Assembly: GCF_003148625.1 (NCBI RefSeq)
Contig: NZ_QGGO01000014.1
Location: forward strand, 96,643 to 160,642
Direction of reading: 5' to 3'
DNA length: 64,000 nt
Source of the DNA: Arcicella aurantiaca
Lineage (GTDB): Bacteria; Bacteroidota; Bacteroidia; Cytophagales; Spirosomataceae
Shown: positions 26,075-34,035 of the stretch, piece after piece
Layout: each line of letters begins with the position of its first letter
How positions within the stretch are numbered: position 1 is the first letter of the stretch
Notes under the pieces: generated by a model
The model's input: the letters and a program-made list of their open reading frames with translations, nothing else
Told to the model about the DNA's origin: nothing
Database searches by the model: none
Translations under genes and position numbers: made by a program

Positions 26075-28060
26075 ATGACCGATTCGGTAAAAGAAAAAAT
26101 CCTATCTCTCAAAGGTCCAATCTTCGTTTACGGAGCAAGCGGTTTTATAGGTGCTAATCTTTTTAAAGATATTTTTAGTGTACGCAAAGATTGTTACGCA
26201 CTTACGCATGATGCTCAAAAAGCATGGCGATTGAAATTACTTGATATTCCTGCTGCCAATATTGTTCACTGTGATATTGTGTCTAATTATTCGGTTCAAG
26301 AGGTTTTTAATACTTATAAACCTAAAACCATTTTTAATTTAGCGGCTTATGGTGCGTATTCAAAGCAAAAAAATATAACACTTACCTACGAAACTAACGT
26401 AATTGGTACGGTAAATCTTTTAGAAAATCTTGCTTCCGACATGGTGTACATCCACGCAGGAAGTAGCTCTGAATATGGTTTTAACTGTACTTCTCCAAAA
26501 GAAACTGATACGCTTGAACCGAATAGTCACTATTCAGTTTCAAAAGTTTCGGCGGCTTACATGATTCAGTTTTACGCAAAAGTTCATGAGAAAAATGCTG
26601 TAAATCTTCGTCTTTATTCCATTTATGGCGATTGGGAAGAACCTGACAGATTAATTCCAAAATTGATTGAAAGCGTAAGACAACACAAACTACCCAATTT
26701 TGTTTCTCCTGAAATTAGTCGTGACTTTGTTTATATGTCCGATTGTGTAGAGGCTTTCATTGATTCAGCTTTGAAAATGTCTCCCGAAATCAGAGGGAAA
26801 TCTTATAACATCGCAAGCGGTGTAAAAACAACCATTGGCGATTTAGTAGAAGTTTGTCGTAAAGAATTTGGCATTAAAGAAGAGCCTTCGTGGGGAAGTA
26901 TGCAAAACCGTTCTTGGGATTTAGCAGAATGGTTCGGTGACCCAACTGAAGCTAATAAAGATTTGGGATGGAAAGCAAAAACACCACTAAATCAAGGACT
27001 TAGACAATATTTTGATTGGCAAGAAGGTATCCAATACGAAGGAAAATTATTACCTGCATTCCAAAATCCATATCTCAATCCTGTAATTACCGCAATTATT
27101 GCTTGTTATAGAGATGCCGAAGCAATTCCGTTTATGTATGAACGTTTAGTCAAGACATTTAACGAAATGAAAGTTCGCTATGAAATTATTTTCGTAAACG
27201 ACTGCTCACCAGATAATACAGAAGAAGTTTTAGAAGCCATTTGTAATAAAGACCCAAATGTTATTGGAATTACCCATTCAAGAAATTTTGGTTCACAAGC
27301 AGGATTCTTGTCAGGAATGGAAATTTCAACGGGAGATGCCGTCGTTTTAATGGACGGAGATTTACAAGACCCGCCAGAAATTATGCCTAAGTTTTATGAA
27401 AAATGGACGCAAGGTTATGAAGTAACTTACGGAGTTAGGGTTCAACGTGAAATGCCCGCTTGGTTACATTTTTTCTACAAGACATTTTATAAAATCTTCA
27501 AGAATATGTCGTACATCAACATACCAAAAGATGCAGGCGATTTCTCGATGATTGACCGTAAAGTAGTGAAAGAGTTGATTAATTTACCAGAAACTGAACA
27601 GTTTTTACGTGGATTAAGAGCTTGGGTTGGTTTCAAACAAACTGGAGTAGATTATGTTCGTCCAGAAAGAATGTTTGGAGTTTCTACCAACAACTGGCGT
27701 AAAAATATTTGGTGGGCTAAAAAAGCAATATTCTCATTTAGCTTTGTCCCTTTAGAAATCATGTCATACACAGGTTTCTTTATGACATTAGCGTCAATTT
27801 TAGGAATAATTTGGCAAGTTTTAGCAAAATATGTTTTCTATCCAGAAACTCCATCAGGCTTATCAACAGTTATTATTTTGGTTATGTTTTTCGGAGGAAT
27901 TAATATGTTAGGAATCAGTTTCTTAGGAGAATATATCGCTAAGATTTTTGAGGAAACGAAAAAACGTCCAAAATTCATTAGAACGAAAGTGAGAAAAGGC
28001 GTTAAACGTTACAACACTTCAGAAGAAATTAAAAGATTAGTAGAAGAACAGAGAAAATAA
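26075..28060 (+). CDS. Fusion: NAD-dependent epimerase/dehydratase + polyprenyl-phosphate-type GT2
   Basis: This 661-aa two-domain protein has residues about 14-325 as an extended SDR (GASGFIGANLF Rossmann loop, AGSSSEYG, catalytic YSVSK). Residues about 335-661 are a GT2 of the GtrB/ArnC/DPM type: FVNDCSPDNTEE, LMDGDLQDPPEIM (DxD region), SMIDRKVV, then two C-terminal membrane helices (about 570-630). The SDR should act on a nucleotide sugar, and the GT2 should pass a sugar to polyprenyl phosphate at the membrane. The fusion would couple sugar modification to lipid loading. It lies between the two transketolase halves. The domain assignment is firm; the sugar is unknown. Confidence 0.92.
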   Translation: MTDSVKEKILSLKGPIFVYGASGFIGANLFKDIFSVRKDCYALTHDAQKAWRLKLLDIPAANIVHCDIVSNYSVQEVFNTYKPKTIFNLAAYGAYSKQKNITLTYETNVIGTVNLLENLASDMVYIHAGSSSEYGFNCTSPKETDTLEPNSHYSVSKVSAAYMIQFYAKVHEKNAVNLRLYSIYGDWEEPDRLIPKLIESVRQHKLPNFVSPEISRDFVYMSDCVEAFIDSALKMSPEIRGKSYNIASGVKTTIGDLVEVCRKEFGIKEEPSWGSMQNRSWDLAEWFGDPTEANKDLGWKAKTPLNQGLRQYFDWQEGIQYEGKLLPAFQNPYLNPVITAIIACYRDAEAIPFMYERLVKTFNEMKVRYEIIFVNDCSPDNTEEVLEAICNKDPNVIGITHSRNFGSQAGFLSGMEISTGDAVVLMDGDLQDPPEIMPKFYEKWTQGYEVTYGVRVQREMPAWLHFFYKTFYKIFKNMSYINIPKDAGDFSMIDRKVVKELINLPETEQFLRGLRAWVGFKQTGVDYVRPERMFGVSTNNWRKNIWWAKKAIFSFSFVPLEIMSYTGFFMTLASILGIIWQVLAKYVFYPETPSGLSTVIILVMFFGGINMLGISFLGEYIAKIFEETKKRPKFIRTKVRKGVKRYNTSEEIKRLVEEQRK

Positions 28061-28065
28061 ATGAA

Positions 28066-28142
28066 GTAGTAAGTTGTATGTCGAAAGTCACAAGAAAAAT
28101 GAAATGGTTGATTTACTTATGACTTTTGACTTATAGACTTAC
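28066..28142. repeat. Inverted arms (GTAAGTTGTATGTCGAAAGT type)
   Basis: AAGTTGTATGTCGAAAGTCA (about 28071-28090) and TGACTTTTGACTTATAGACTTA (about 28120-28141) are imperfect inverted copies; the right arm shows 7-bp periodicity. Confidence 0.55.
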
Positions 28143-28153
28143 CTCTAAAATAT

Positions 28154-29062
28154 ATGAGAAGAGAATTTTCAGATGCCATCGAAAAAATTGCACTTGCAGA
28201 CGAGAAAGTCGTTTTTATTACGGGCGATTTAGGCTACAACGCACTCGAAAACTTACAAGAAAAGTTAGGAAATCGCTTTATTAATGCAGGCGTTGCCGAA
28301 CAAAACATGGTAGGTTTAGCCGCAGGAATGGCATACAAAGGATTTAAAGTTTTTTGTTATTCAATTGCTCCATTCATCGTTTACCGTTGTTGGGAACAAT
28401 TCAGAAATGACGTTTGCTTGCATAATTTGCCTGTTTTCTTGGTTGGAAATGGAGGTGGCTATGGCTACGGGATTATGGGAAGTTCGCACCATGCCATTGA
28501 AGATATTGCAGGTTTGAGTAGTCTTCAAAACGTAAAATGTTGGGTTCCTGCCTTTGCAGATGATGTAGAACCATTCGTAAATCAAATAGTTGCAGATGGT
28601 CGCCCTGCTTATTTACGTTTAGGAGCAGGAAAGCAAACCCCTGCCCATGAAGGCAACTTTGGAAGTTTGAAAATGGTGGTAAAATCTGACGAAGCGAAAG
28701 GAACAATCGTTGCTTTAGGACCCGTTGCTAATAATGTGGTAGCAGTTTTGCAACAAGAAGAATTTGCCAATAAATTTAATCTTTTAACTGCCCAAAATGT
28801 TCCTTTGACTATTAATAATGAAGGCTTGTCTTTATTGCAAAACACTGAAAATCTATTAGTTATCGAAGAACACGTTAGTATTGGCGGATTAGCACAACAA
28901 CTTTCAGTGCAATTAATGGAGAATGGTATTACCTTCAAAAAATTCATTAGTCTTAGAGCTGAGGGTTATCCAGATGGGACTTATGGCGACCAAAATTTTC
29001 ATCAAACTCAATCTGGTTTAGATGCAAAAAATATCGCTGATAAATTAAGACTTTTCGTTTAA
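28154..29062 (+). CDS. Transketolase-like C-terminal (pyrimidine-binding) subunit
   Basis: This 302-aa protein holds the pyrimidine domain (GNRFINAGVAEQNMVGLAAGMA, whose Glu normally activates ThDP; GSSHHAIEDIAGL) and the C-terminal transketolase domain (LVIEEHVSIGGLAQQL). It complements the N-terminal subunit at 25087-25911. Split transketolase or deoxyxylulose-synthase-like pairs are common, but here a glycosyltransferase fusion gene is placed between the halves. All three genes run in the same direction with gaps of 93-164 nt, so a single locus is likely. Confidence 0.93.
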   Translation: MRREFSDAIEKIALADEKVVFITGDLGYNALENLQEKLGNRFINAGVAEQNMVGLAAGMAYKGFKVFCYSIAPFIVYRCWEQFRNDVCLHNLPVFLVGNGGGYGYGIMGSSHHAIEDIAGLSSLQNVKCWVPAFADDVEPFVNQIVADGRPAYLRLGAGKQTPAHEGNFGSLKMVVKSDEAKGTIVALGPVANNVVAVLQQEEFANKFNLLTAQNVPLTINNEGLSLLQNTENLLVIEEHVSIGGLAQQLSVQLMENGITFKKFISLRAEGYPDGTYGDQNFHQTQSGLDAKNIADKLRLFV

Positions 29063-29116
29063 GTAACTCAGACTTCAGTCTGTAAATTTAAAAGTACAGA
29101 CTAAAGTCTGCGTTAC
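29063..29116. repeat. REPIN-like paired palindromes, second copy
   Basis: GTAACTCAGACTTCAGTCTG (29063-29082) and CAGACTAAAGTCTGCGTTAC (29097-29116) are inverted copies 14 bp apart, like 11592-11655. It begins immediately after the stop of the transketolase C subunit. Confidence 0.85.
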
Positions 29117-29138
29117 TATTTACCATAATCCTTATCCA

Positions 29139-30800
29139 TTGAAGAATATTTTACAAAAAAATGCGATTTGGGGCATCATCATCTTTTTTCCTGTTGCTCT
29201 TTATTTTTACTTTCTTTCGGAATATGCTATCAATATTCCGAAATGGGATGACCATGCACTGAAAGCATTTATTGTAGAATTTCAAAATGCTAATGGATTT
29301 GCAGCCAAAATACAGGCAATCTTTAAACAGCATAACGAACATCGCATCGCTTTTGACCGTTTTTTCACGTTAATTGTTTTCTATCTTCACGGAACAATTG
29401 AATACCGTTGGTTAATGTGGATTGGTAATTTTACCCTTCTTGGTATTCTATTTATTTTCTTTAGAGTCTTTAAAAAAACAAATTTGCCAATTGCCTACTT
29501 CGCTCCTATTCCACTGATATTCTTTCAGTTACAACTTTGGGAAAATACTTTTTGGGGAATGGCAGCCATGCAAAATTTTGGCGTTGTGTTTTTTATTTTA
29601 GGTTTAATCTATCTAATCTGTTCTGATAAAAAAAGCCATTTCTATTTAGCAATACTATTTGCTTTTTTTGCAACATACACAAGTGGAAACGGCATAACTG
29701 CATTTCCAATTTGTATTGTTCTATTAGTATTACAAAAGCGATTTAAAGAAAGTATTGTATTCGGATTGGTTTCGGCGATACTCATTTTCTTGTATTTCTT
29801 CCATTATCAAATGCCACCAAGTAATCCACCCATGAACGGAATTGGAATTGGAAAAATAGCATTAGGTTTCCTTTCATTTTTGGGTTCAGCATTTGATTTA
29901 TTGCCATATTCATCAGGTAGAGTTAAAGTAACTATTTTATTCGGAGCAATTTTCTTAGCATTAAGTGCTGTCATTTCTGTTCTTTTGGCATTAAATAGCA
30001 AACTCATCAATAGAAGGCGTGATTTATCTTCCATTGAACTTTTTATTTTAGGAAGTTTAATGTTTTTGATTGGCACGGGTATCGTTGTAACCTACACAAG
30101 AATTAGTTTCGGAGAAGTAGGCTTATTGACAAGTAGATATAAAATATATTCCGTTTTATTGACCGTAACGCTTTATTTAGCAATTGTTTCGAAATTTAAC
30201 GTTAATCGTTTTTCTTGGGTTGTTTTTCCAATCGTAGGCATTGCGATTCTATTCAACTTCATTACTAATTTTATCAATTTCAAAGAAGTTGTCAATTTTA
30301 GAAATCAACTAATGTCGTTTTCTTATAATTGGGCATTAGATTCTTCTGTCCAGCCCAAAAATAATGGTATCAAACTTTATGAAACGCCAACATTTCCTTT
30401 AGATAATCATTTATCTCAACTGAAAAATAGGATACAATTTTCTCCAGTTTGGCTTGAAAAAGTAACGAAATCTGTCAATTCCAACGGTATTTTTATTCAG
30501 AATTCTTCATTCAAAAACAACGTTAATAACACCAATAGCGTCAATATAATTGTGCAGTCTGCTGCAAGAACCTATTTAATGCCGACTCAATTATCAAACT
30601 TCCCTGTTTCGGGGTTTGTAAGAACAGCAAAATATTGGCAAAATGGTTTTGCAAGTGATTTAAACTATAATGAATTTGACAACGGGAAATATTATTTAGG
30701 GATTCTGATTCAAGAAGGGAAAAATATCCAACAATATTATTTAAACGATTCATTGATAGTTAATAAAAATATCAACTCAAAAGTTAAAACAAACTGGTAA
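29139..30800 (+). CDS. Polytopic membrane protein, unknown function
   Basis: This 553-aa protein has about nine to ten hydrophobic helices in residues 1-400 and a C-terminal soluble part of about 150 residues (PTFPLDNHLSQLKNRIQFSP, then a beta-rich end). No ATG suits the start: the frame is open into the upstream repeat, and a TTG at 29139 gives a good cytoplasmic start (LKNILQKNAIWGII). The topology, with a conserved-looking WDDHALKAFI segment in the first outside loop, resembles membrane glycosyltransferases or polysaccharide-unit proteins (GT-C-like). I do not see a decisive motif. It lies between glycan genes. Confidence 0.8.
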   Translation: MKNILQKNAIWGIIIFFPVALYFYFLSEYAINIPKWDDHALKAFIVEFQNANGFAAKIQAIFKQHNEHRIAFDRFFTLIVFYLHGTIEYRWLMWIGNFTLLGILFIFFRVFKKTNLPIAYFAPIPLIFFQLQLWENTFWGMAAMQNFGVVFFILGLIYLICSDKKSHFYLAILFAFFATYTSGNGITAFPICIVLLVLQKRFKESIVFGLVSAILIFLYFFHYQMPPSNPPMNGIGIGKIALGFLSFLGSAFDLLPYSSGRVKVTILFGAIFLALSAVISVLLALNSKLINRRRDLSSIELFILGSLMFLIGTGIVVTYTRISFGEVGLLTSRYKIYSVLLTVTLYLAIVSKFNVNRFSWVVFPIVGIAILFNFITNFINFKEVVNFRNQLMSFSYNWALDSSVQPKNNGIKLYETPTFPLDNHLSQLKNRIQFSPVWLEKVTKSVNSNGIFIQNSSFKNNVNNTNSVNIIVQSAARTYLMPTQLSNFPVSGFVRTAKYWQNGFASDLNYNEFDNGKYYLGILIQEGKNIQQYYLNDSLIVNKNINSKVKTNW

Positions 30801-30833
30801 AATAGTAAGAGTTGGCAACAGTAAATTTAAAAA

Positions 30834-31946
30834 ATGAAACAAGAAACATACTTTACACAACTTGATGGAATTCGCTTTTTGGCAGTGGGTTTGGTATTAG
30901 TTGACCACTGGTTAGCAGAAAGAAATGTTCTTCCTTTGGGGGTATTAGGCGTTACGATGTTTTTTGTTTTGAGTGGTTTTTTAATTACCAGAATTTTAAT
31001 TCAGAGTAAATTAAAAGATGATAAAGTGGGAAGAAGCCATTGGTTTTCTGTTAAGCAATTCATTATTCGTCGTAGTATCAGAATTTTCCCAATCTATTTC
31101 CTAACAATATTTGTATTGTATGCTTTGGATGTTCCGCCAGTTAGAGAAACCGTTTGGTGGTGTTTAACTTATACAACTAATATTTACATTGCCACAAAAG
31201 AACATTGGATGGGAACAATAGACCACCTTTGGTCATTGGCAGTTGAAGAGCAATATTATCTAATTTTTCCATATTTAATTCTTTTTTTACCCGTCAAAAA
31301 TTATTTAAAAGTATTATTCTCAATGATAGTGCTTTCTATAATTATTAGGATTTTTCTTTTCCTAAACGGTAATGAATGGATGGTGCAATATGTATTAATG
31401 CCTACTTGTTTGGACAGTTTTGGTCTGGGTGGGCTTTTAGCGTATTATTTTACCTTCAAAAAAGAAACTATTTTCGAGGAAATAAGTAAAACCAAATACT
31501 TAATTGCGAGCTTTATCTTATTGATTTCATTGATGTTTTTTGTTCGTCAATATCAATTATCATCTAATCAAGTTCATCATTTTGGAAATTTGGTTTTAGA
31601 GCGTTTTATTGGCTCATTGTTTTGTTTCTTTTTGATTGCGAAAGCAGTAACAGGCTACGACGGAATTATGAAATTCATACTTGAAAACCCTGCAAGTAGC
31701 TATTTAGGTCGCATCAGTTATGGACTTTATCTTTATCATAATTTTGTTTATAACGTTTATCACACCCCAAATACAAGTATAGTGATGAAGGTTTTGCATA
31801 AAATACAGTCGGTAATTCCAATATTAAGTCAAAATTTAGCTTTCGAATTAATTTACTTTTTAGCAATAACAGTATTTTTAGCAACAGCCTCTTGGTATTT
31901 GATTGAAAAACCCGTCAATAATCTGAAAAAACACTTCACTTATTGA
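30834..31946 (+). CDS. Acyltransferase 3 family (OafA/YrhL-like)
   Basis: This 370-aa protein has about ten membrane helices and begins with the family hallmark LDGIRFLAVGLVLVDHWLAE (conserved His), then FFVLSGFLITRIL, the RRSIRIFPIYF arginine-rich loop and WSLAVEEQYYLIFP. These proteins transfer acetyl or other acyl groups to sugars on the periplasmic side. It follows the unknown membrane protein by 33 nt and probably O-acylates the glycan made by the locus. The acyl group is unknown. Confidence 0.93.
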   Translation: MKQETYFTQLDGIRFLAVGLVLVDHWLAERNVLPLGVLGVTMFFVLSGFLITRILIQSKLKDDKVGRSHWFSVKQFIIRRSIRIFPIYFLTIFVLYALDVPPVRETVWWCLTYTTNIYIATKEHWMGTIDHLWSLAVEEQYYLIFPYLILFLPVKNYLKVLFSMIVLSIIIRIFLFLNGNEWMVQYVLMPTCLDSFGLGGLLAYYFTFKKETIFEEISKTKYLIASFILLISLMFFVRQYQLSSNQVHHFGNLVLERFIGSLFCFFLIAKAVTGYDGIMKFILENPASSYLGRISYGLYLYHNFVYNVYHTPNTSIVMKVLHKIQSVIPILSQNLAFELIYFLAITVFLATASWYLIEKPVNNLKKHFTY

Positions 31947-32007
31947 CCATTAGATAAAAACACTGTTAAGATTGTTCAAGAATTTCGTTAATATAAACGT
32001 TATTCGG

Positions 32008-32015
32008 TATTTTTG
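32008..32015 (+). promoter_or_regulatory. Candidate -7 element for the GT2 gene
   Basis: TATTTTTG matches TAnnTTTG and lies 35 nt upstream of the GT2 start chosen at 32050. This argues against the longer open frame beginning at 31972. Confidence 0.45.
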
Positions 32016-32049
32016 TAAAATTATTTTTAGCTTCCAACAACCCTTTTTA

Positions 32050-32790
32050 ATGAGCATTAAATTAGCAATCGTCATGCCTGCCTACAACGAAGAAGAGTGC
32101 ATGGCAGACGTAGTAAAAATTTGGTCAGATTTATTAGACACTGAATTTGCAGGAGAAAATACTCGACTAATTGTAGTAAATGACGGGTCGAAAGACAATA
32201 CAGGAAAAATTCTTGATTCTCTAAAACCACAATATCCAAAACTTGAGGTTGTACACCAAGTAAATGGCGGTCATGGTAATGCTGTTGTCCATGCTTATAG
32301 AAAAGCGGTGGAATTAGATGCTGAATACATTTTCCAAACAGATTCAGACGACCAGTTTATTCCAGAAGATGTAAAAAAACTTTGGGACAAAAGAACGCAA
32401 TCAGACTTTATCTTAGGGTATCGCCAAATTAGACATGACGATATTTTCAGATTATTGATTACCAGAATCCTACGTTACAGTATGTTCTTCGTTTATGGAA
32501 CATTCATTATGGATTCAAATATTCCTTTCAGATTAATTAAAGGAACATTTTTGAAGAAATTATTATCACAATTGCCTAATCCTGTACCATTTGCACCCAA
32601 TATTTTCTTGGCAATTATGGCAAAAAAATCGGGTCAAGAATTATTCAATATTCCAATTGTTCATAAAGAAAGAGCAACAGGAGAAGTTTCTATTCAAAAA
32701 ATGAAACTTTTAAAGGTTTGTTGGCAATCATTCAAAGAGTTATTAAACTTCCGTTTAGAATTAAATAATAAAATTAAGAATTTGAAATAG
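32050..32790 (+). CDS. Glycosyltransferase family 2
   Basis: This GT-A-fold GT2 is 246 aa from the ATG at 32050. That start gives the canonical opening MSIKLAIVMPAYNEEE; 26 further upstream codons are open but cross a candidate promoter. Motifs are IVVNDGSKDNTG and IFQTDSDDQFIP (DxD type). No long C-terminal membrane pair is visible, unlike the GT2 domain in the fusion protein. It transfers a sugar in surface-glycan assembly; donor and acceptor are not readable. Confidence 0.92.
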   Translation: MSIKLAIVMPAYNEEECMADVVKIWSDLLDTEFAGENTRLIVVNDGSKDNTGKILDSLKPQYPKLEVVHQVNGGHGNAVVHAYRKAVELDAEYIFQTDSDDQFIPEDVKKLWDKRTQSDFILGYRQIRHDDIFRLLITRILRYSMFFVYGTFIMDSNIPFRLIKGTFLKKLLSQLPNPVPFAPNIFLAIMAKKSGQELFNIPIVHKERATGEVSIQKMKLLKVCWQSFKELLNFRLELNNKIKNLK

Positions 32791-32867
32791 ATGTTAGGGC
32801 TTAGGTGTTAGAATGAGTAATTATAAATTTCTTTTATTTCTAACACCTAAAATCTAAAACCTAAAAT
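32791..32867. repeat. Inverted heptad-type arms
   Basis: TTAGGGCTTAGGTGTTAGAA (about 32793-32812) faces TTCTAACACCTAAAATCTAA (about 32837-32856), continuing as AACCTAAAATATG into the next start codon. Clear 7-bp periodicity and inversion. Confidence 0.7.
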
Positions 32868-33968
32868 ATGAAACAATACGATTATCTCATCGTGGGTGCT
32901 GGTTTATTTGGTGCTGTTTTCGCTCACGAAGCCAACAAAAAAGGAAAAAAATGTTTAGTTATCGACCGTAGAAATCATACGGGAGGAAATATTTTTTCGG
33001 AAGAAGTAGAAGGCATAAATGTTCACAAGTACGGAGCTCATATTTTTCATACCAACGATAAAGGTATTTGGGATTATGTAAATTCTTTTGTTGAGTTTAA
33101 TCGTTACACAAACTCTCCATTGGCTAATTTTGAAGGCGAATTGTTCAATTTACCATTCAATATGAATACTTTCTATCAATTATGGAAAGTGAAAACACCA
33201 GAGGAAGCACAAGCAAAAATCCAAGAACAAGTTGAAGCGTCAGGTATAACTGACCCTCAAAATTTGGAAGAACAAGCCATTTCTTTGGTTGGTACAGATA
33301 TTTATCATAAACTAATTAAAGGTTATACAGAAAAGCAGTGGGGACGCAAAGCGACAGAATTACCTGCATTTATTATTAAAAGATTGCCGTTGAGATTTAC
33401 ATTCGACAATAATTATTTCAATGATAAATATCAAGGAATTCCAGTTGGAGGTTATAATAAATTGACAGAAGGATTATTGGCAGGTATTGAAGTAAGAACA
33501 GAAGTTGACTTTTTCAAGGATAAAGAAGCATTGATGGCTTTGGCTGAAAAAACAGTTTTTACAGGCAATATTGATGAATTTTATGATTATCAATTTGGAA
33601 AATTAGAGTATCGCAGTCTAAAGTTTGAGCATGAAGTTTTAGACAACGAAAATTTCCAAGGGAATGCAGTTGTCAATTATACAGAAGCTCATATTCCTTT
33701 TACACGAATTATTGAACACAAACATTTTGAGTTTGGAAAACAAGCAAAAACAGTAGTAACCAAAGAATATCCATGTGAATGGTCGGCAGGAATGGAAGCT
33801 TATTATCCTGTTAACGACGATAAAAACACAGAATTATTCAAAAAATATCGTGATTTATCTCGTCAAGAAGAAAATATCATATTTGGCGGTCGTTTAGCTG
33901 AATACAAATATTATGATATGCACCAAGTAATTGGTTCTGCATTAGCTACGACAAAAGCAGTGCTATAA
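32868..33968 (+). CDS. glf: UDP-galactopyranose mutase
   Basis: This 366-aa flavoenzyme interconverts UDP-galactopyranose and UDP-galactofuranose. It has the FAD-binding start YLIVGAGLFGAVFAHEA, the VIDRRNHTGGNIF segment, HKYGAHIFHTND and the C-terminal VNYTEAHIPFTRIIEHKHF and GRLAEYKYYDMHQVIGSAL segments, all typical of bacterial Glf at normal length. Its presence implies that the surface glycan made by this locus contains galactofuranose. A strong hairpin terminator follows. Confidence 0.97.
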   Translation: MKQYDYLIVGAGLFGAVFAHEANKKGKKCLVIDRRNHTGGNIFSEEVEGINVHKYGAHIFHTNDKGIWDYVNSFVEFNRYTNSPLANFEGELFNLPFNMNTFYQLWKVKTPEEAQAKIQEQVEASGITDPQNLEEQAISLVGTDIYHKLIKGYTEKQWGRKATELPAFIIKRLPLRFTFDNNYFNDKYQGIPVGGYNKLTEGLLAGIEVRTEVDFFKDKEALMALAEKTVFTGNIDEFYDYQFGKLEYRSLKFEHEVLDNENFQGNAVVNYTEAHIPFTRIIEHKHFEFGKQAKTVVTKEYPCEWSAGMEAYYPVNDDKNTELFKKYRDLSRQEENIIFGGRLAEYKYYDMHQVIGSALATTKAVL

Positions 33969-33974
33969 TTTGCG

Positions 33975-34012
33975 AAAGAGCGTAATAAATTCAACGTTAT
34001 TACGCTCTTTTA
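33975..34012 (+). terminator. Hairpin terminator after glf
   Basis: A perfect 14-bp stem, AAAGAGCGTAATAA / TTATTACGCTCTTT (33975-33988 and 33997-34010), with an 8-nt loop and a short T-tail. It shows that the open frame beginning at 33970 is not translated from there. Confidence 0.85.
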
Positions 34013-34035
34013 CAAACCTTAAAACTATCCTTACC

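Noticed and set aside
28361..28947. Minus-strand frames of 74-112 codons inside the transketolase C gene
   Set aside because: Complementary-strand shadows of a clear coding sequence; no independent support.
31972..32049. N-terminal extension of the GT2 protein
   Set aside because: It lies upstream of a -7 box and lacks family similarity; the GT2 core starts at 32050.
33970..34035. N-terminal extension of the 878-aa protein
   Set aside because: It overlaps a strong terminator hairpin and precedes a proper signal/anchor sequence at 34036.
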